Positions 52,667-61,677 of a stretch of DNA of 64,000 bases are shown here, piece after piece. Each line of letters opens with the position of its first letter. Positions within the stretch are counted from its first letter, which is position 1. A program made the translations under genes and the position numbers. Source of the stretch: JBJMQS01 sp045802605. GTDB lineage: Bacteria; Planctomycetota; Planctomycetia; Gemmatales; Gemmataceae. The stretch lies in assembly GCA_045802605.1 (NCBI GenBank), contig JBJMQS010000036.1:186001-250000 (forward strand), given 5' to 3'. Under the pieces are notes generated by a model. It was not told the origin of the DNA and did no database searches. It saw nothing but the letters and a program-made list of their open reading frames with translations.

Positions 52667-53473
52667 TTACTTGCTCGCAGGATACACCTTCACCGGAAAG
52701 CTCAGTGTAGCAGTCTTGCCGGTCACTTTGTCGGCCGCTTTGATCTGGACTGTGAAAGTCCCCTGTTGATTAAGCGGGAGTACGAAACTAAACCCCTCGA
52801 AAGCCGCAGTCTCTGACAATGTTCGAGAAAGTAAGATGACGGATGGTTTTTTTGTCGTGGGTTGGTCGTGCGCATCGCGAACCGAAAATTCCAGCGCCGC
52901 ATCTGGCTTCTGGGAAACATCTCGGCCAAAGCCAACCAAGCCGACATGAACATAGACAGTTTGGCCTTCAATCCCGCTCATCCCATTAGGCATGGTGCCT
53001 TGTTGATCGCGGCTAATGTAAAGTGCCACAAGTCCGAAATCTCTCGGCAGCACTTCAAATTTCTGCTCGACGATTTTACTCGCGTTCGGCACTGCCGCGT
53101 CGGAGATCGTCACTTTGCAGGTGTAAGGCCCCGGCTGCATATCCTGGCCGATAGTCACATATACATTGCCGGGCAGCTTCGATCCTCCAAGCGGTAATGG
53201 AACAGTGCTCTTGCTCGAGGGAGCGCTGAAGATCGCTTTACCGACTTTATCGAGCACCTCGACGCCCATGAGGTAATTGACCTCTCCGACGTCGTTCGTC
53301 TTCAGGCCGTCGATGTCAAACGAGAGGAAGAACACGTCGCCGGGCAGGTAGCGAGCGTCGGGCCGGGTCGAGCCGAAGTCGCGGTAGGTGACGTGAGGGT
53401 TGGTGACCGCCAATCCGCCGGCCTGGGATGGACTCAGAGATAAAAGGGCCGCCAAAGCAATCGACGCATTCAT
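52667..53473 (-). CDS. Secreted hypothetical protein, 268 aa
   Basis: It begins with a signal peptide (MNASIALAALLSLSPSQAGG). The mature protein is strand-rich (Ig-like pattern: YLPGDVFFLSFDIDGL, TVPLPLGG, YTCKVTISDA). No named family is recognised; similar secreted proteins are widespread in planctomycetes. The open frame reaches 53563, but ATG 53473 with the signal is the better start. Downstream, the Fe-trafficking gene follows on the same strand by 1 bp. Confidence 0.8.
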   Translation of the reverse strand: MNASIALAALLSLSPSQAGGLAVTNPHVTYRDFGSTRPDARYLPGDVFFLSFDIDGLKTNDVGEVNYLMGVEVLDKVGKAIFSAPSSKSTVPLPLGGSKLPGNVYVTIGQDMQPGPYTCKVTISDAAVPNASKIVEQKFEVLPRDFGLVALYISRDQQGTMPNGMSGIEGQTVYVHVGLVGFGRDVSQKPDAALEFSVRDAHDQPTTKKPSVILLSRTLSETAAFEGFSFVLPLNQQGTFTVQIKAADKVTGKTATLSFPVKVYPASK

Positions 53474-53597
53474 CAGCGATTCTCCAAAAGGATTCGATGC
53501 GACATTGGATGAAATTTTGCTGCGGCCACGAGGGCCGGAGCAAAGGTATGACGAGCGACCCAATGCCGAATGTCATGATAGGTCAGGCGGCGCAACG

Positions 53598-53629
53598 AAA
53601 AAGCCCACGGGATCCAACCCGTGGGCTTT
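53598..53629 (-). terminator. Rho-independent terminator of the YTV gene
   Basis: Stem AAAGCCCACGGG pairs with CCCGTGGGCTTT around a 6-nt loop, and on the minus strand a run of five T follows. It lies 30-60 bp after the stop of the YTV-type gene. Confidence 0.85.
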
Positions 53630-53657
53630 GTGCGAGGTCCTAATGAACCCGGGAGGC

Positions 53658-54896
53658 TCAGGAGCAACCGCCGCAGCAATCGTTGTGACGACGGCCGGCG
53701 AAGTGGCCACGGCGGCCATGGCCGCAGTCGCTCTCGCAGCAGTCGTTGTGGCGGTGGCCGTGGCGATGGCCACGGTCACAGCAGTCTTGGTGGCAGCAAT
53801 CGTGGTGGCCGCAGTCGTTGCCGCAGCCGCCGCACGCTTGACCGCAACCGCCGCAGCCCTGGCCGCAGGTGTTGCACGCTGCGCACGGGGCCGGCTGAGC
53901 GCAGGGAACGCAAACCTTCACCGTGTAGGTGAATTGGCAGGGCTCGCAGTAGCTCTCACAAACGTTGATCATCCGCTTGACAGGCTCGCACACAGTCTTG
54001 CAGACCTTGCAGGTGCGGGTCGTCGGGCGGCAGGAAACGCAGTTTTCGGTCACTTGGCAGGTCCGCGGAACAATCTGGCAGACCTTGCGGCAGCCAGTGC
54101 GTTGCTGAGGAACCATCTTGCAGCAGTTGACCGTGACTTGCTTGCAGACAGGAACGCGCTCGCAGCAGGTCCGCATGCCTTGGCGGGTCTCGCTGTGGTA
54201 GCGGCAGACCTGAACTGGGCACTGCTCCGTCACGCAGCGACGGCACATGACCGTCTTGCAGCACGGCACCATTTCGCGAACGGTATGGCAGCAGGTGCGC
54301 GGGCAGCCGGTGCAAGGATCGCACGTGGTGACCGGAACCTGACGGCAGACGCAACGCATTTCCGTGACTTGCTGCGGCTCGCAGATGGTGCGAGTGCGGC
54401 AGGTCATGACGGTCTCGGTGTGCGGCACGCTCACGCAGTACGTGTACGGCACTTGCGTCATGCGCGTTTCGTAGCATGTGACGTTGCGGGTTTCGGGAAC
54501 CATGACCGGGCAGCACACGGTGTAGGTGTACGGCTGATCAACCCAAACCTTCTCGCAATAATTCACGGTACGGGTGACCGGAGTGCAGACGCGCTCCATC
54601 ACACAGTAGCTGACATCGCACTCGACTTGGCGCGGGCACATTTCGCACACTTCGCGCTGAACCATGCGAGTCTTGGTAACCATGCGGGTGCAGGTCACTT
54701 GCTTGTCTTGCCAGGTGACGGCCGGAGCGCAACAGTTGTTGTTGCCACACGAGTTGCAGCCGTTGTTGCAGCATGCACTCACGCCGCAGCCGCTGTCGCA
54801 GCAATCGCGATCACGGCGATGACCATGGGCTTGCAGGGTGCTGGCTGTAGTACACAGCCCGCAGACGAATAAACACGCGATCCAAAGTTTCCGCAT
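53658..54896 (-). CDS. YTV-type cysteine-rich wall protein
   Basis: A 412-residue exported protein (signal MRKLWIACLFVCGLCTTASTLQA). About 70 cysteines are spread through the mature part, near 18 per cent of its residues. The body is a tandem array of ~20-residue units built on TCYETRMTQVPYTYCV-like motifs, typical of the YTV family found in planctomycete proteinaceous walls. The C-terminal tail is Cys/Gly/His-rich (GQGCGGCGQACGGCG). It probably forms a disulfide-crosslinked layer. A strong terminator follows. The open frame extends to 54968; ATG 54896 fits the signal. Confidence 0.9.
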   Translation of the reverse strand: MRKLWIACLFVCGLCTTASTLQAHGHRRDRDCCDSGCGVSACCNNGCNSCGNNNCCAPAVTWQDKQVTCTRMVTKTRMVQREVCEMCPRQVECDVSYCVMERVCTPVTRTVNYCEKVWVDQPYTYTVCCPVMVPETRNVTCYETRMTQVPYTYCVSVPHTETVMTCRTRTICEPQQVTEMRCVCRQVPVTTCDPCTGCPRTCCHTVREMVPCCKTVMCRRCVTEQCPVQVCRYHSETRQGMRTCCERVPVCKQVTVNCCKMVPQQRTGCRKVCQIVPRTCQVTENCVSCRPTTRTCKVCKTVCEPVKRMINVCESYCEPCQFTYTVKVCVPCAQPAPCAACNTCGQGCGGCGQACGGCGNDCGHHDCCHQDCCDRGHRHGHRHNDCCESDCGHGRRGHFAGRRHNDCCGGCS

Positions 54897-55227
54897 CAGA
54901 CGAACCTCCCGGGTGTACGCAAGGCAGAAGGGGTTTGCGTTTAGTGTTTCTAAGCCTCGCTGTTCCAAAACAAGCTACATTTGCCAGATTATGCCGGCAA
55001 TACGCATAACCGAGATTACGTACATTTCCCTGGGTCGCTCAACATCCTAATCGGCATGGATGGAATCGTAAGAAAATATTACTGTCGTAACCTGCGTCTC
55101 CCAAAGTGTTTCCTTTGCGCTATCGGAATAGTCGGAAAAATAGACCAATTTACCGAACAAATGTCTCATTTCAAAAAAAGTTCATCTGTAGATTGGCGAA
55201 TGGGTGGTTTGTAACGGCTCAAGTAGC
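54897..55227. promoter_or_regulatory. AT-rich divergent intergenic region
   Basis: The region between the YTV gene (leftward) and the helicase gene (rightward) is clearly AT-richer than the window average from about 55050 to 55200. A 77-aa ORF here looks non-coding. No specific binding site is recognised. Confidence 0.45.
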
Positions 55228-57579
55228 ATGAGCGCTATGCTATCTCCACCGACCCGAGAAGAGCTTGGCACGCGGTTTCTCGATCAACTTCCCTTCACGC
55301 CTTACCCCGTTCAGGAAGAAGCGATCCTCTCGTGGTTCACCGGCGACCGCGGTATTCTCGTCTGCGCACCCACCGGCACCGGCAAAACTCTGATTGCGCA
55401 AGCTGCGTTGTTTGAAGCGCTACACACTGGCCGAGTCGCTTACTACACCACGCCGCTCATCGCGCTGACCGAGCAAAAATTCCACGAGCTCCAAGCCGCC
55501 GCCGAGCGCTGGGGCTTCAAGGCCACCGACGTCGGTCTCGTCACCGGCCACCGCAAGGTCAATCCCGGTGCCAAGGTGCTCGTTGTCGTCGCGGAGATCC
55601 TCCTCAACCGTCTGCTTCATTCACAAAACGCAACTCCCGGCGAAGCCGAGCGAACTGACCACGACGACGCGTTTGATTTTTCGCAGGTCGGCGCCGTCGT
55701 CATGGACGAGTTTCACTCCTTCGCCGATCCCGAGCGCGGCATCGTCTGGGAACTCTCTCTGGCGATGTTGCCGCCGCACATTCGGCTCATGCTGCTCTCC
55801 GCCACCGTTGGCAACGCGCAAGAGTTCCTCGCCTGGCTCGAACGCTCGCATGGCCGGAAGGTCGAGCTGGTCGAGGGCCGCGACCGCACCGTGCCCCTCG
55901 TCTACCACTGGGTGCCCGATCAACTTCTAAACGAACTGCTCGTGGACATGGCCAAGGGCGGCGACGTCGGCCGTACTACACCGGCACTCGTGTTTTGCTT
56001 CAACCGCGATGAGTGCTGGTCGGTCGCCGAGCAACTCAAAGGACTCGACCTGCTTCCCGGCGTGGACAAGACGCGCCTGCACGATGCCATCAACGAATTG
56101 GATTGGACTCAAGGCGTCGGCCCGAAGCTGAAGCAGATGTTGCACCGGGGCGTCGGCGTGCATCACGCGGGCATGTTGCCGAAATATCGCCGCGTCGTCG
56201 AAAAACTCTTTCTCGACAAATTACTCTCGGTATGCGTATGCACTGAAACGCTCGCTGCCGGCATCAATCTCCCCGCCCGTTCCGTGGTGGTCACGTCACT
56301 GGTCAAAGGTCCGTTCGGCAAAGAGAAGCCGATCGAGCCGTCGTCAGCGCATCAGATGTTTGGCCGAGCGGGCCGGCCCCAATTCGACGATCGCGGCCAC
56401 GTCTACGCACTGGCGCCCGAAGACGACGTGAAGATTCTGCGCTGGAAACAGAAGTACGACCAGATTCCCGAAGACACCCGCGATCCGGTGATGATCCGCA
56501 AGAAAAAAGAGCTGAAGCGCAAGAAGCCTTCGCGCCGTGACGGCGTGCAGTATTGGGGCGAAGGCACGTTCGATCGACTCAAGACCGCGACGCCGGGCAA
56601 GCTCTACAGCAAAGGCCCGCTGCCGTGGCGCCTGCTGGCTTACATGCTGACTCTCTCACCCGATGTGAACCGCGTCCGCCAAGCGCTGCGCAAGCGCCTG
56701 ATGGACGAGCCCCGCATCCTCGCGGGCCAGAAGCAACTGGACACGATGTTGCTAACGCTGCACGAGGCAGGGTATGTCGTGCTGGATCCAGCACCAGATT
56801 TAGGCGAGCCGGGCGACGTAAGCCCCCCGAGCGCAGAGAACTCCGCTGCGCTCGGGGCGCTTACGCAACCCCGCTCGCCGAATACTTTTCAATCAGCCAC
56901 TCCGACAGCCAAGCTCGCCACGCTCCTCGCCTTCCGCTCCATCCATCCGCTCTATGGCGCGTTCCTGCTCGAACACCTCGGCATCGCAACGCCGGTCGAG
57001 CGCCTGCAAGCACTCGAAAGCGTTCTGGAGATTCCCAAGCCGATTCTGAAATTCGTCCGCGTGCCGATGCCGGACCAGTTGCCGCCGGGCCCACTGGAAA
57101 GCGAACGGCTCGACCCCGAGTTACTGCAGCGCGGCTTGATCGCCGCGCCGAAACCGCCGCCGGCCGACGGCGAAGAAGAAGAGGAGGACGATGCGCCGCC
57201 GTGGGAGCGCCCGCCAACGTTGGCGGAGAAATTGTTCTTGCTCTACGAGGCGCATTATCCGAACGCGACGGATCTCACCGTGCAGCCCGTGTGGACCGCG
57301 AACGAATTGCTCAACAACTATGCCGGCGACTTCAACCTCTACGTGCGCAACCGCGATCTGACTAAGCAAGAAGGCATCATCTTTCGCCACCTGCTGCGGC
57401 TCGCCTTGCTCTGCGGCGAGTTTCGCCGGCTCACTCCTCCGAACGCCGATCCCGGCGAATGGCAAGACTTTCTGCGCACCACGGCCGAGCGATTGACAGC
57501 GTCCTGCCGCGCCGTTGACCCGCAAACGACGGAGCAAGCGATTCAGTTGGCCGAAGAAGGCGATGTGGTCGATGCGTGA
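55228..57579 (+). CDS. DEAD/DEAH-box helicase, Ski2-like, with an in-frame palindromic insertion
   Basis: A 783-residue superfamily 2 helicase. Motifs: Walker A APTGTGKT, DExH motif VVMDEFHSF, motif III LLSATVGN, and motif VI HQMFGRAGRPQFDD. The helicase core ends near residue 400 and is followed by a helical C-terminal region like that of Ski2/Mtr4/Hel308 proteins. Residues about 526-551 (GEPGDVSPPSAENSAALG and on) are encoded by a 77-bp palindrome inserted in frame. The role in RNA or DNA processing is not known. Alternative starts are 55204 and 55237. Confidence 0.88.
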   Translation: MSAMLSPPTREELGTRFLDQLPFTPYPVQEEAILSWFTGDRGILVCAPTGTGKTLIAQAALFEALHTGRVAYYTTPLIALTEQKFHELQAAAERWGFKATDVGLVTGHRKVNPGAKVLVVVAEILLNRLLHSQNATPGEAERTDHDDAFDFSQVGAVVMDEFHSFADPERGIVWELSLAMLPPHIRLMLLSATVGNAQEFLAWLERSHGRKVELVEGRDRTVPLVYHWVPDQLLNELLVDMAKGGDVGRTTPALVFCFNRDECWSVAEQLKGLDLLPGVDKTRLHDAINELDWTQGVGPKLKQMLHRGVGVHHAGMLPKYRRVVEKLFLDKLLSVCVCTETLAAGINLPARSVVVTSLVKGPFGKEKPIEPSSAHQMFGRAGRPQFDDRGHVYALAPEDDVKILRWKQKYDQIPEDTRDPVMIRKKKELKRKKPSRRDGVQYWGEGTFDRLKTATPGKLYSKGPLPWRLLAYMLTLSPDVNRVRQALRKRLMDEPRILAGQKQLDTMLLTLHEAGYVVLDPAPDLGEPGDVSPPSAENSAALGALTQPRSPNTFQSATPTAKLATLLAFRSIHPLYGAFLLEHLGIATPVERLQALESVLEIPKPILKFVRVPMPDQLPPGPLESERLDPELLQRGLIAAPKPPPADGEEEEEDDAPPWERPPTLAEKLFLLYEAHYPNATDLTVQPVWTANELLNNYAGDFNLYVRNRDLTKQEGIIFRHLLRLALLCGEFRRLTPPNADPGEWQDFLRTTAERLTASCRAVDPQTTEQAIQLAEEGDVVDA
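56803..56879. repeat. In-frame palindrome within the helicase gene
   Basis: Arms of 34 bp (56803-56836 and 56846-56879) pair with 29 matches around a 9-nt loop. No second copy of this family was found in the window. The helicase frame is open through it. Confidence 0.8.
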
Positions 57580-57608
57580 TAAGATGAATTAGTTGTGAAG
57601 GAGATCGA

Positions 57609-57989
57609 ATGGGGCTTGTCCACGCCAAGGTAATGATCGCAAATCCGCGTCGAAGCGATTTGAAGCCGCTTGAGGTGCCGGTGCTCGTCGATACCGGCGC
57701 AAGTCATCTCTGCATACCTCAGCATCTCCAAATTCAATTGGAATTGGAACAAGTTGATCAGAAAGAGGCCACGCTAGCCGACGGCACGCGCAAGATGGTG
57801 CCGTATGTAGGGCCGGTAGAATTGCGATTCGCCAATCGCGTTGGTTACACCGGGGCGCTGGTTTTAGGCGAGCAGGTTCTGCTTGGCGCGATCCCAATGG
57901 AGGACATGGATCTAATCGTGATTCCCAAAACCCGCACGCTCGACGTTAACCCGGCAAACCCAAATATTGCTGGTTCCAGCGCGATGTGA
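57609..57989 (+). CDS. Clan AA (retropepsin-like) aspartic protease
   Basis: A 126-residue protein with the active site of retropepsin-like proteases, VLVDTGASHLCIP (about 25-37), and a second hydrophobic segment LLGAIPMEDMDLIV near the C-terminus that fits the conserved ILG-x6-hydrophobic pattern. Such small proteases act as homodimers; the substrate is unknown. GAAGGAG precedes the ATG. The gene lies 29 bp after the helicase stop on the same strand. Confidence 0.85.
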   Translation: MGLVHAKVMIANPRRSDLKPLEVPVLVDTGASHLCIPQHLQIQLELEQVDQKEATLADGTRKMVPYVGPVELRFANRVGYTGALVLGEQVLLGAIPMEDMDLIVIPKTRTLDVNPANPNIAGSSAM

Positions 57990-58004
57990 TGTGAATCACT
58001 GAAC

Positions 58005-58361
58005 TCAAATCACAATTTCATCCGGCATGATCATAATTGATTCATATTCCGGTCCATCATCAAAAACTGTGAGCCGATGGCCGCTCGCAAAATCAAACGA
58101 GAACGATTGAGGAGGATCAATACTAACAACCGTGACGGTTTCGTTGAAAATAACATGAACCCGGTAGGACTCACGCTCAAGCTGATCTTGATAACAATCA
58201 ATCAAGTTTCCTGATCGGTCTCGCAATTCCCATGTACCATATGCCGAAATCGAGCCAGTGTTGCCAAAGGCAAAATGAATGCCGTCCATGCCAATCCGAA
58301 CTTGGGCTAGATGATCACCGACAAAGCGTTGGATGGGTAGATCAGCGGGTACGCCATACAT
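58005..58361 (-). CDS. Hypothetical protein, 118 aa, DUF6188-like
   Basis: A soluble, strand-rich protein beginning MYGVPADLPIQRFVGDHLAQVRIGM. The length and the layout of alternating strands suggest similarity to DUF6188 proteins, but this is a tentative match. It converges on the aspartic protease gene and lies 21 bp upstream of the S46 peptidase stop. Confidence 0.7.
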   Translation of the reverse strand: MYGVPADLPIQRFVGDHLAQVRIGMDGIHFAFGNTGSISAYGTWELRDRSGNLIDCYQDQLERESYRVHVIFNETVTVVSIDPPQSFSFDFASGHRLTVFDDGPEYESIMIMPDEIVI

Positions 58362-58382
58362 TGAAGGAACCTGTATCCAGCA

Positions 58383-60419
58383 TCATTTTCGTTCCGTTAA
58401 CTCCCTCACCAACTGCTCCGCCCCATAGAGCTTCTTCAGTGCTTCAATCACCGCGGCTCCGTGAACGGCCACGTGCCGGGCGCCGACATCTGTGTAAACG
58501 AAATTGCGCACCAAGCCGTAGCGGTTGCGGTCGAAGTTGATGCCAACAAGCTCTCCGGCGCGGTTGAGCACCGGGCTGCCGGAGTTGCCGCCGATCGTGT
58601 CGGCTGTGGACACGAAGTTCAGCGGCGTTGTCAAACTCAGTTTCGCTTTGCCGTCGCGCCATCGAGGGGGCAATTCAAACGGCTCGCGGTTGCCCAGTCG
58701 ATCGGAGCGGTCAAACAATCCGCCGAGCGTGGTGAAGAACGGCACCTGCTGGCCATCCGCCTCGTAGCCGCGAACGACGCCGAATGCCAGGCGCAACGTA
58801 AAGGTCGCATCCGGCGCGACGGATCGGCCAAACTGAGCGAAGCGAATCTTCGAGATCTTCGCGTTCGCTTGCCGTTCAATTTCCTCGACTTCGGTTTCGT
58901 GGCGGTGCCGGAGATTCCGGGCTTCATCGTCGATCAATTGTGCCAGGCGAATCATCGGATCATCGCTGCCAGCGACGCCCGCCAGCCCCGACGCTTCCAT
59001 CTTCTTGCGTACATTCGGGTCAAACAGGGTGCAGCCCGCGACCAACTCGGCCGCTCGCGTCCCCGGCGGCTTGCCCGCCAGCACTTTCACCACGAGCGGA
59101 TGTGCCCCACCCAGCTTCTCAGCGAGAAACATCAATCCGGACGCCAGCTTCACTCGCTCCAATTCTGCATGGATGGGCGCGGGCGAGAAGAGTTGGAACC
59201 GCAGCGATTCGAGAGCCGAGTCACGGTACTCCCGCAACCGCGTGGCACTCGACTTCGGCAACTCCGCGGTTAGCCGCACCAGATGCCGAGCGATTGTGAA
59301 TAACTCGGATGGGAATGCGTGAGCGCCTTCCAAGAGGCCGTATTCCAGTTCGAATTGCTCGAGCTTGGTCTGCGCATTGGCGATGTCGTCCCAAGCCGAG
59401 TGGTTGCCGTGCGCTTGGAGCTTCTTTTCCTCCGCCAATTTTTGATCCATCACAGTGGGATTGAGCAATCCCTCGTACTGTCCGAGAAACGCCTTGCGGG
59501 CGTTGGCCACGCGGTGCAGATCGTTCTCTGCCATGCGGCGTTCGTCGGGGCCACGCTCGGAGAATTGCGATAGGGCCGCTTCATGCGTACGCACTCGCGC
59601 CAACGTGTATGGCATCGAGCGATCACGGCGGTGCATCAGCTTGGCGTAGGTTTCAAGGCGATTGGTCGTACCGGGATGGCCAACCACAAACACGAGATCG
59701 CCTTCCGCCGGCGCGGTCTTGGCCCACGGGAAGTAATGTTCCACCTTCGCGGGAGCGCCATTCTCGTAAGCGCGGAAGAAGCAGACGTCGAAACCGAAGC
59801 GCGGGAACTCGAAGTTGCCCACATCACCGCCGAACGCGGCCACAGCCGACTCGGGTGCGAAGACGAGCCGGACGTCGGTGTATTTTGTGTAGCGATAGAG
59901 GTGATACAGCCCGCCGTGATAGAGCGTCACAACATCGCTGCGCAAGCCGGTGTATTCCAGCGACTCCTTCTCAATGGAGGCCATGATCGCCCGCCGGGCC
60001 GCGAACGCGTCGGCCGGGCTCATGTCCGGTCGGACTGCCGCCTCGATCCGTGGCGTCACATCCTCGATCGATTGCAGGACGTTGAGTTCCAAATCGTGGC
60101 AGCGAATTTCTTCGCCGCGCGATTTGGCGTGAAAGCCGTCTTTGAGCAGATCGTGGCCGGGCGTCGAGAGTTTGTGCAGGGCATCCGCGCCGATGTGGTG
60201 ATTGGTGATGATCAAGCCATCGGGCGAAACGAATCCGCCCGAGCCGCCGTTATTGAACCGCACTGCTGCGAGCCGTAACCGCTTGAGCCACTCGTCGCTC
60301 GGCGTGAAGCCGTGGCTCTGCAAACGCTCGCGGGGCGGATCATTGAGCAGCCACATTCCCTCATCGGCGTACGCAGTCATGGCGAACAATCCCAACCCAA
60401 AGACGGCAACGAATCGCAT
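58383..60419 (-). CDS. S46 family dipeptidyl peptidase
   Basis: A 678-residue secreted serine peptidase of family S46 (DPP7/DPP11). It has a signal peptide (MRFVAVFGLGLFAMTAYA). The catalytic His is in GLIITNHHIG (about 74-75), the Asp in FGGDVGNFEFPRFGFDVCFF and the nucleophile Ser in TIGGNSGSPVLNRAGELVG near the C-terminus. A helical domain lies between the two halves of the chymotrypsin fold. It releases dipeptides from peptide N-termini, in the periplasm or outside the cell. It is complete. Confidence 0.92.
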   Translation of the reverse strand: MRFVAVFGLGLFAMTAYADEGMWLLNDPPRERLQSHGFTPSDEWLKRLRLAAVRFNNGGSGGFVSPDGLIITNHHIGADALHKLSTPGHDLLKDGFHAKSRGEEIRCHDLELNVLQSIEDVTPRIEAAVRPDMSPADAFAARRAIMASIEKESLEYTGLRSDVVTLYHGGLYHLYRYTKYTDVRLVFAPESAVAAFGGDVGNFEFPRFGFDVCFFRAYENGAPAKVEHYFPWAKTAPAEGDLVFVVGHPGTTNRLETYAKLMHRRDRSMPYTLARVRTHEAALSQFSERGPDERRMAENDLHRVANARKAFLGQYEGLLNPTVMDQKLAEEKKLQAHGNHSAWDDIANAQTKLEQFELEYGLLEGAHAFPSELFTIARHLVRLTAELPKSSATRLREYRDSALESLRFQLFSPAPIHAELERVKLASGLMFLAEKLGGAHPLVVKVLAGKPPGTRAAELVAGCTLFDPNVRKKMEASGLAGVAGSDDPMIRLAQLIDDEARNLRHRHETEVEEIERQANAKISKIRFAQFGRSVAPDATFTLRLAFGVVRGYEADGQQVPFFTTLGGLFDRSDRLGNREPFELPPRWRDGKAKLSLTTPLNFVSTADTIGGNSGSPVLNRAGELVGINFDRNRYGLVRNFVYTDVGARHVAVHGAAVIEALKKLYGAEQLVRELTERK

Positions 60420-61677
60420 GGGGGCTCCTACGACCAGGCGGTCGGGTCATTGTCCGGGGATGAACGCCGAGGTCAACCCGAGGTTACGTTCGTCCTCGTC
60501 CTCGTTCCCAAGCTCTGCTTAAGAACGCAAGTCCACGAAGCTCTGCTTCGCCGAAGCGTCAGAGACTTAAATAATCCTCTCTGCCCCCTCGTGTCATCCC
60601 GAGGCTCTGCGAGGGATCTGCCCAACCAGATCCTTCGCCAAGCCGCGGGATGACAGATCGGAGCGGTCGGGATGAGACACCGGTTATGTGCGCGCAGCGG
60701 TGCCTGGGATGATGCGGACGAAGTGGGCGTTTGAGTTGTTGTTGGTGAATCTTCCTCGCCGAGCGGGAGCACTTGCTCCTCTCACGCCTCTTTGTGGAAG
60801 TTGACGAAGCTCGCCGCCTTGTTTATGGGCGGCACTCCGGGCGAGCAGTGGAATTGGCCGCCCGGTCGTCGCTTGCGGTGGTGGTAGTAGTGGTGGTGGT
60901 GTTCGTCTGCGACGACCGCCTTAGGGCGAACAGTTGTGCGCCCGCATCACCCAAGCAGTCTCCTACAAGATCAAATGCGCTTCCCTGCGGTTGCGTTTTT
61001 TCTTATCCCCTCCCTAAAAGGGAGGGGATAAATCTTAATACCCTTCGCCTCGTTCAGTCGCTGCCAATCAGAATGCGAACGAGACGCGCCTCGACCGATC
61101 TAATAGGGTTTGGCTTTTGATCACTCGTGGTACCGGGCGAGCGAAGTGTTGGCCGCGCGAATGCGGCCAATCAACTTATTCATATTTTGCGGTCGTTGTC
61201 AAAGAAAAATATCGCGCTCTTAAGTCGCCGGACCGTCGCTCGCTTGGGCCTGGAATCTCTTATCCTCGTTCCCAAACAGAGTTTGGAAACGAGGATGGAA
61301 GGTGTCATCCCGAGCCCCCATCCTCTCATCCGGCTTTTCCTCGTGTCATCCCGAGGCTTGGCGAGGGATCTGTCTGGGCAGATCCCTCGCCAAGCCTCGG
61401 GATGACACAGTGGGGCCGCGGTACGACACAATGGAGCCTCGGGATGACGGCGTTGCCTGACCGTGCACCGCGTGTGTCCGAGTGGCCAAGATTTTTGTCC
61501 GGTTTCAGGCGCATGAGACGTCTTAGGAGCTAGCCAACCGGGCCGCATTGCGCGTTGTGCTATGATGGGCCAGCTTCCCCCAATTCATCTTCCGGCTTGG
61601 CGATTGCCAACCGGGCACTCGATACCGGCGGGGAAATAGCCCAGGTCATTTATCTGTTATCTGGTCGGAGTTCACTT
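60420..61677. repeat. Long gene-free stretch packed with palindromic repeats
   Basis: It contains a CGTTCCCAAGC-type element (about 60499-60560), inverted GTCATCCCGAGGCT elements at about 60593-60655 and 61343-61410, a second CGTTCCCAAAC hairpin at 61262-61293, a (GGT)n run near 60879-60902, and a TCCCCTCCCT/AGGGAGGGGA hairpin near 61007. Short ORFs here follow the repeats and are not supported as genes. Confidence 0.75.

Noticed and set aside
53400..54872. 490-codon plus-strand ORF opposite the YTV gene
   Set aside because: It is Ala/Val-rich without motifs; the opposite strand has a signal peptide, YTV units and a terminator.
54981..55214. 77-codon ORF before the helicase
   Set aside because: It lies in an AT-rich gap, has no ribosome site and no recognisable motif.
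60773..61120. 115-codon ORF in the repeat-packed gap
   Set aside because: It runs through a (GGT)n microsatellite, giving a poly-Val run, and a palindromic repeat.
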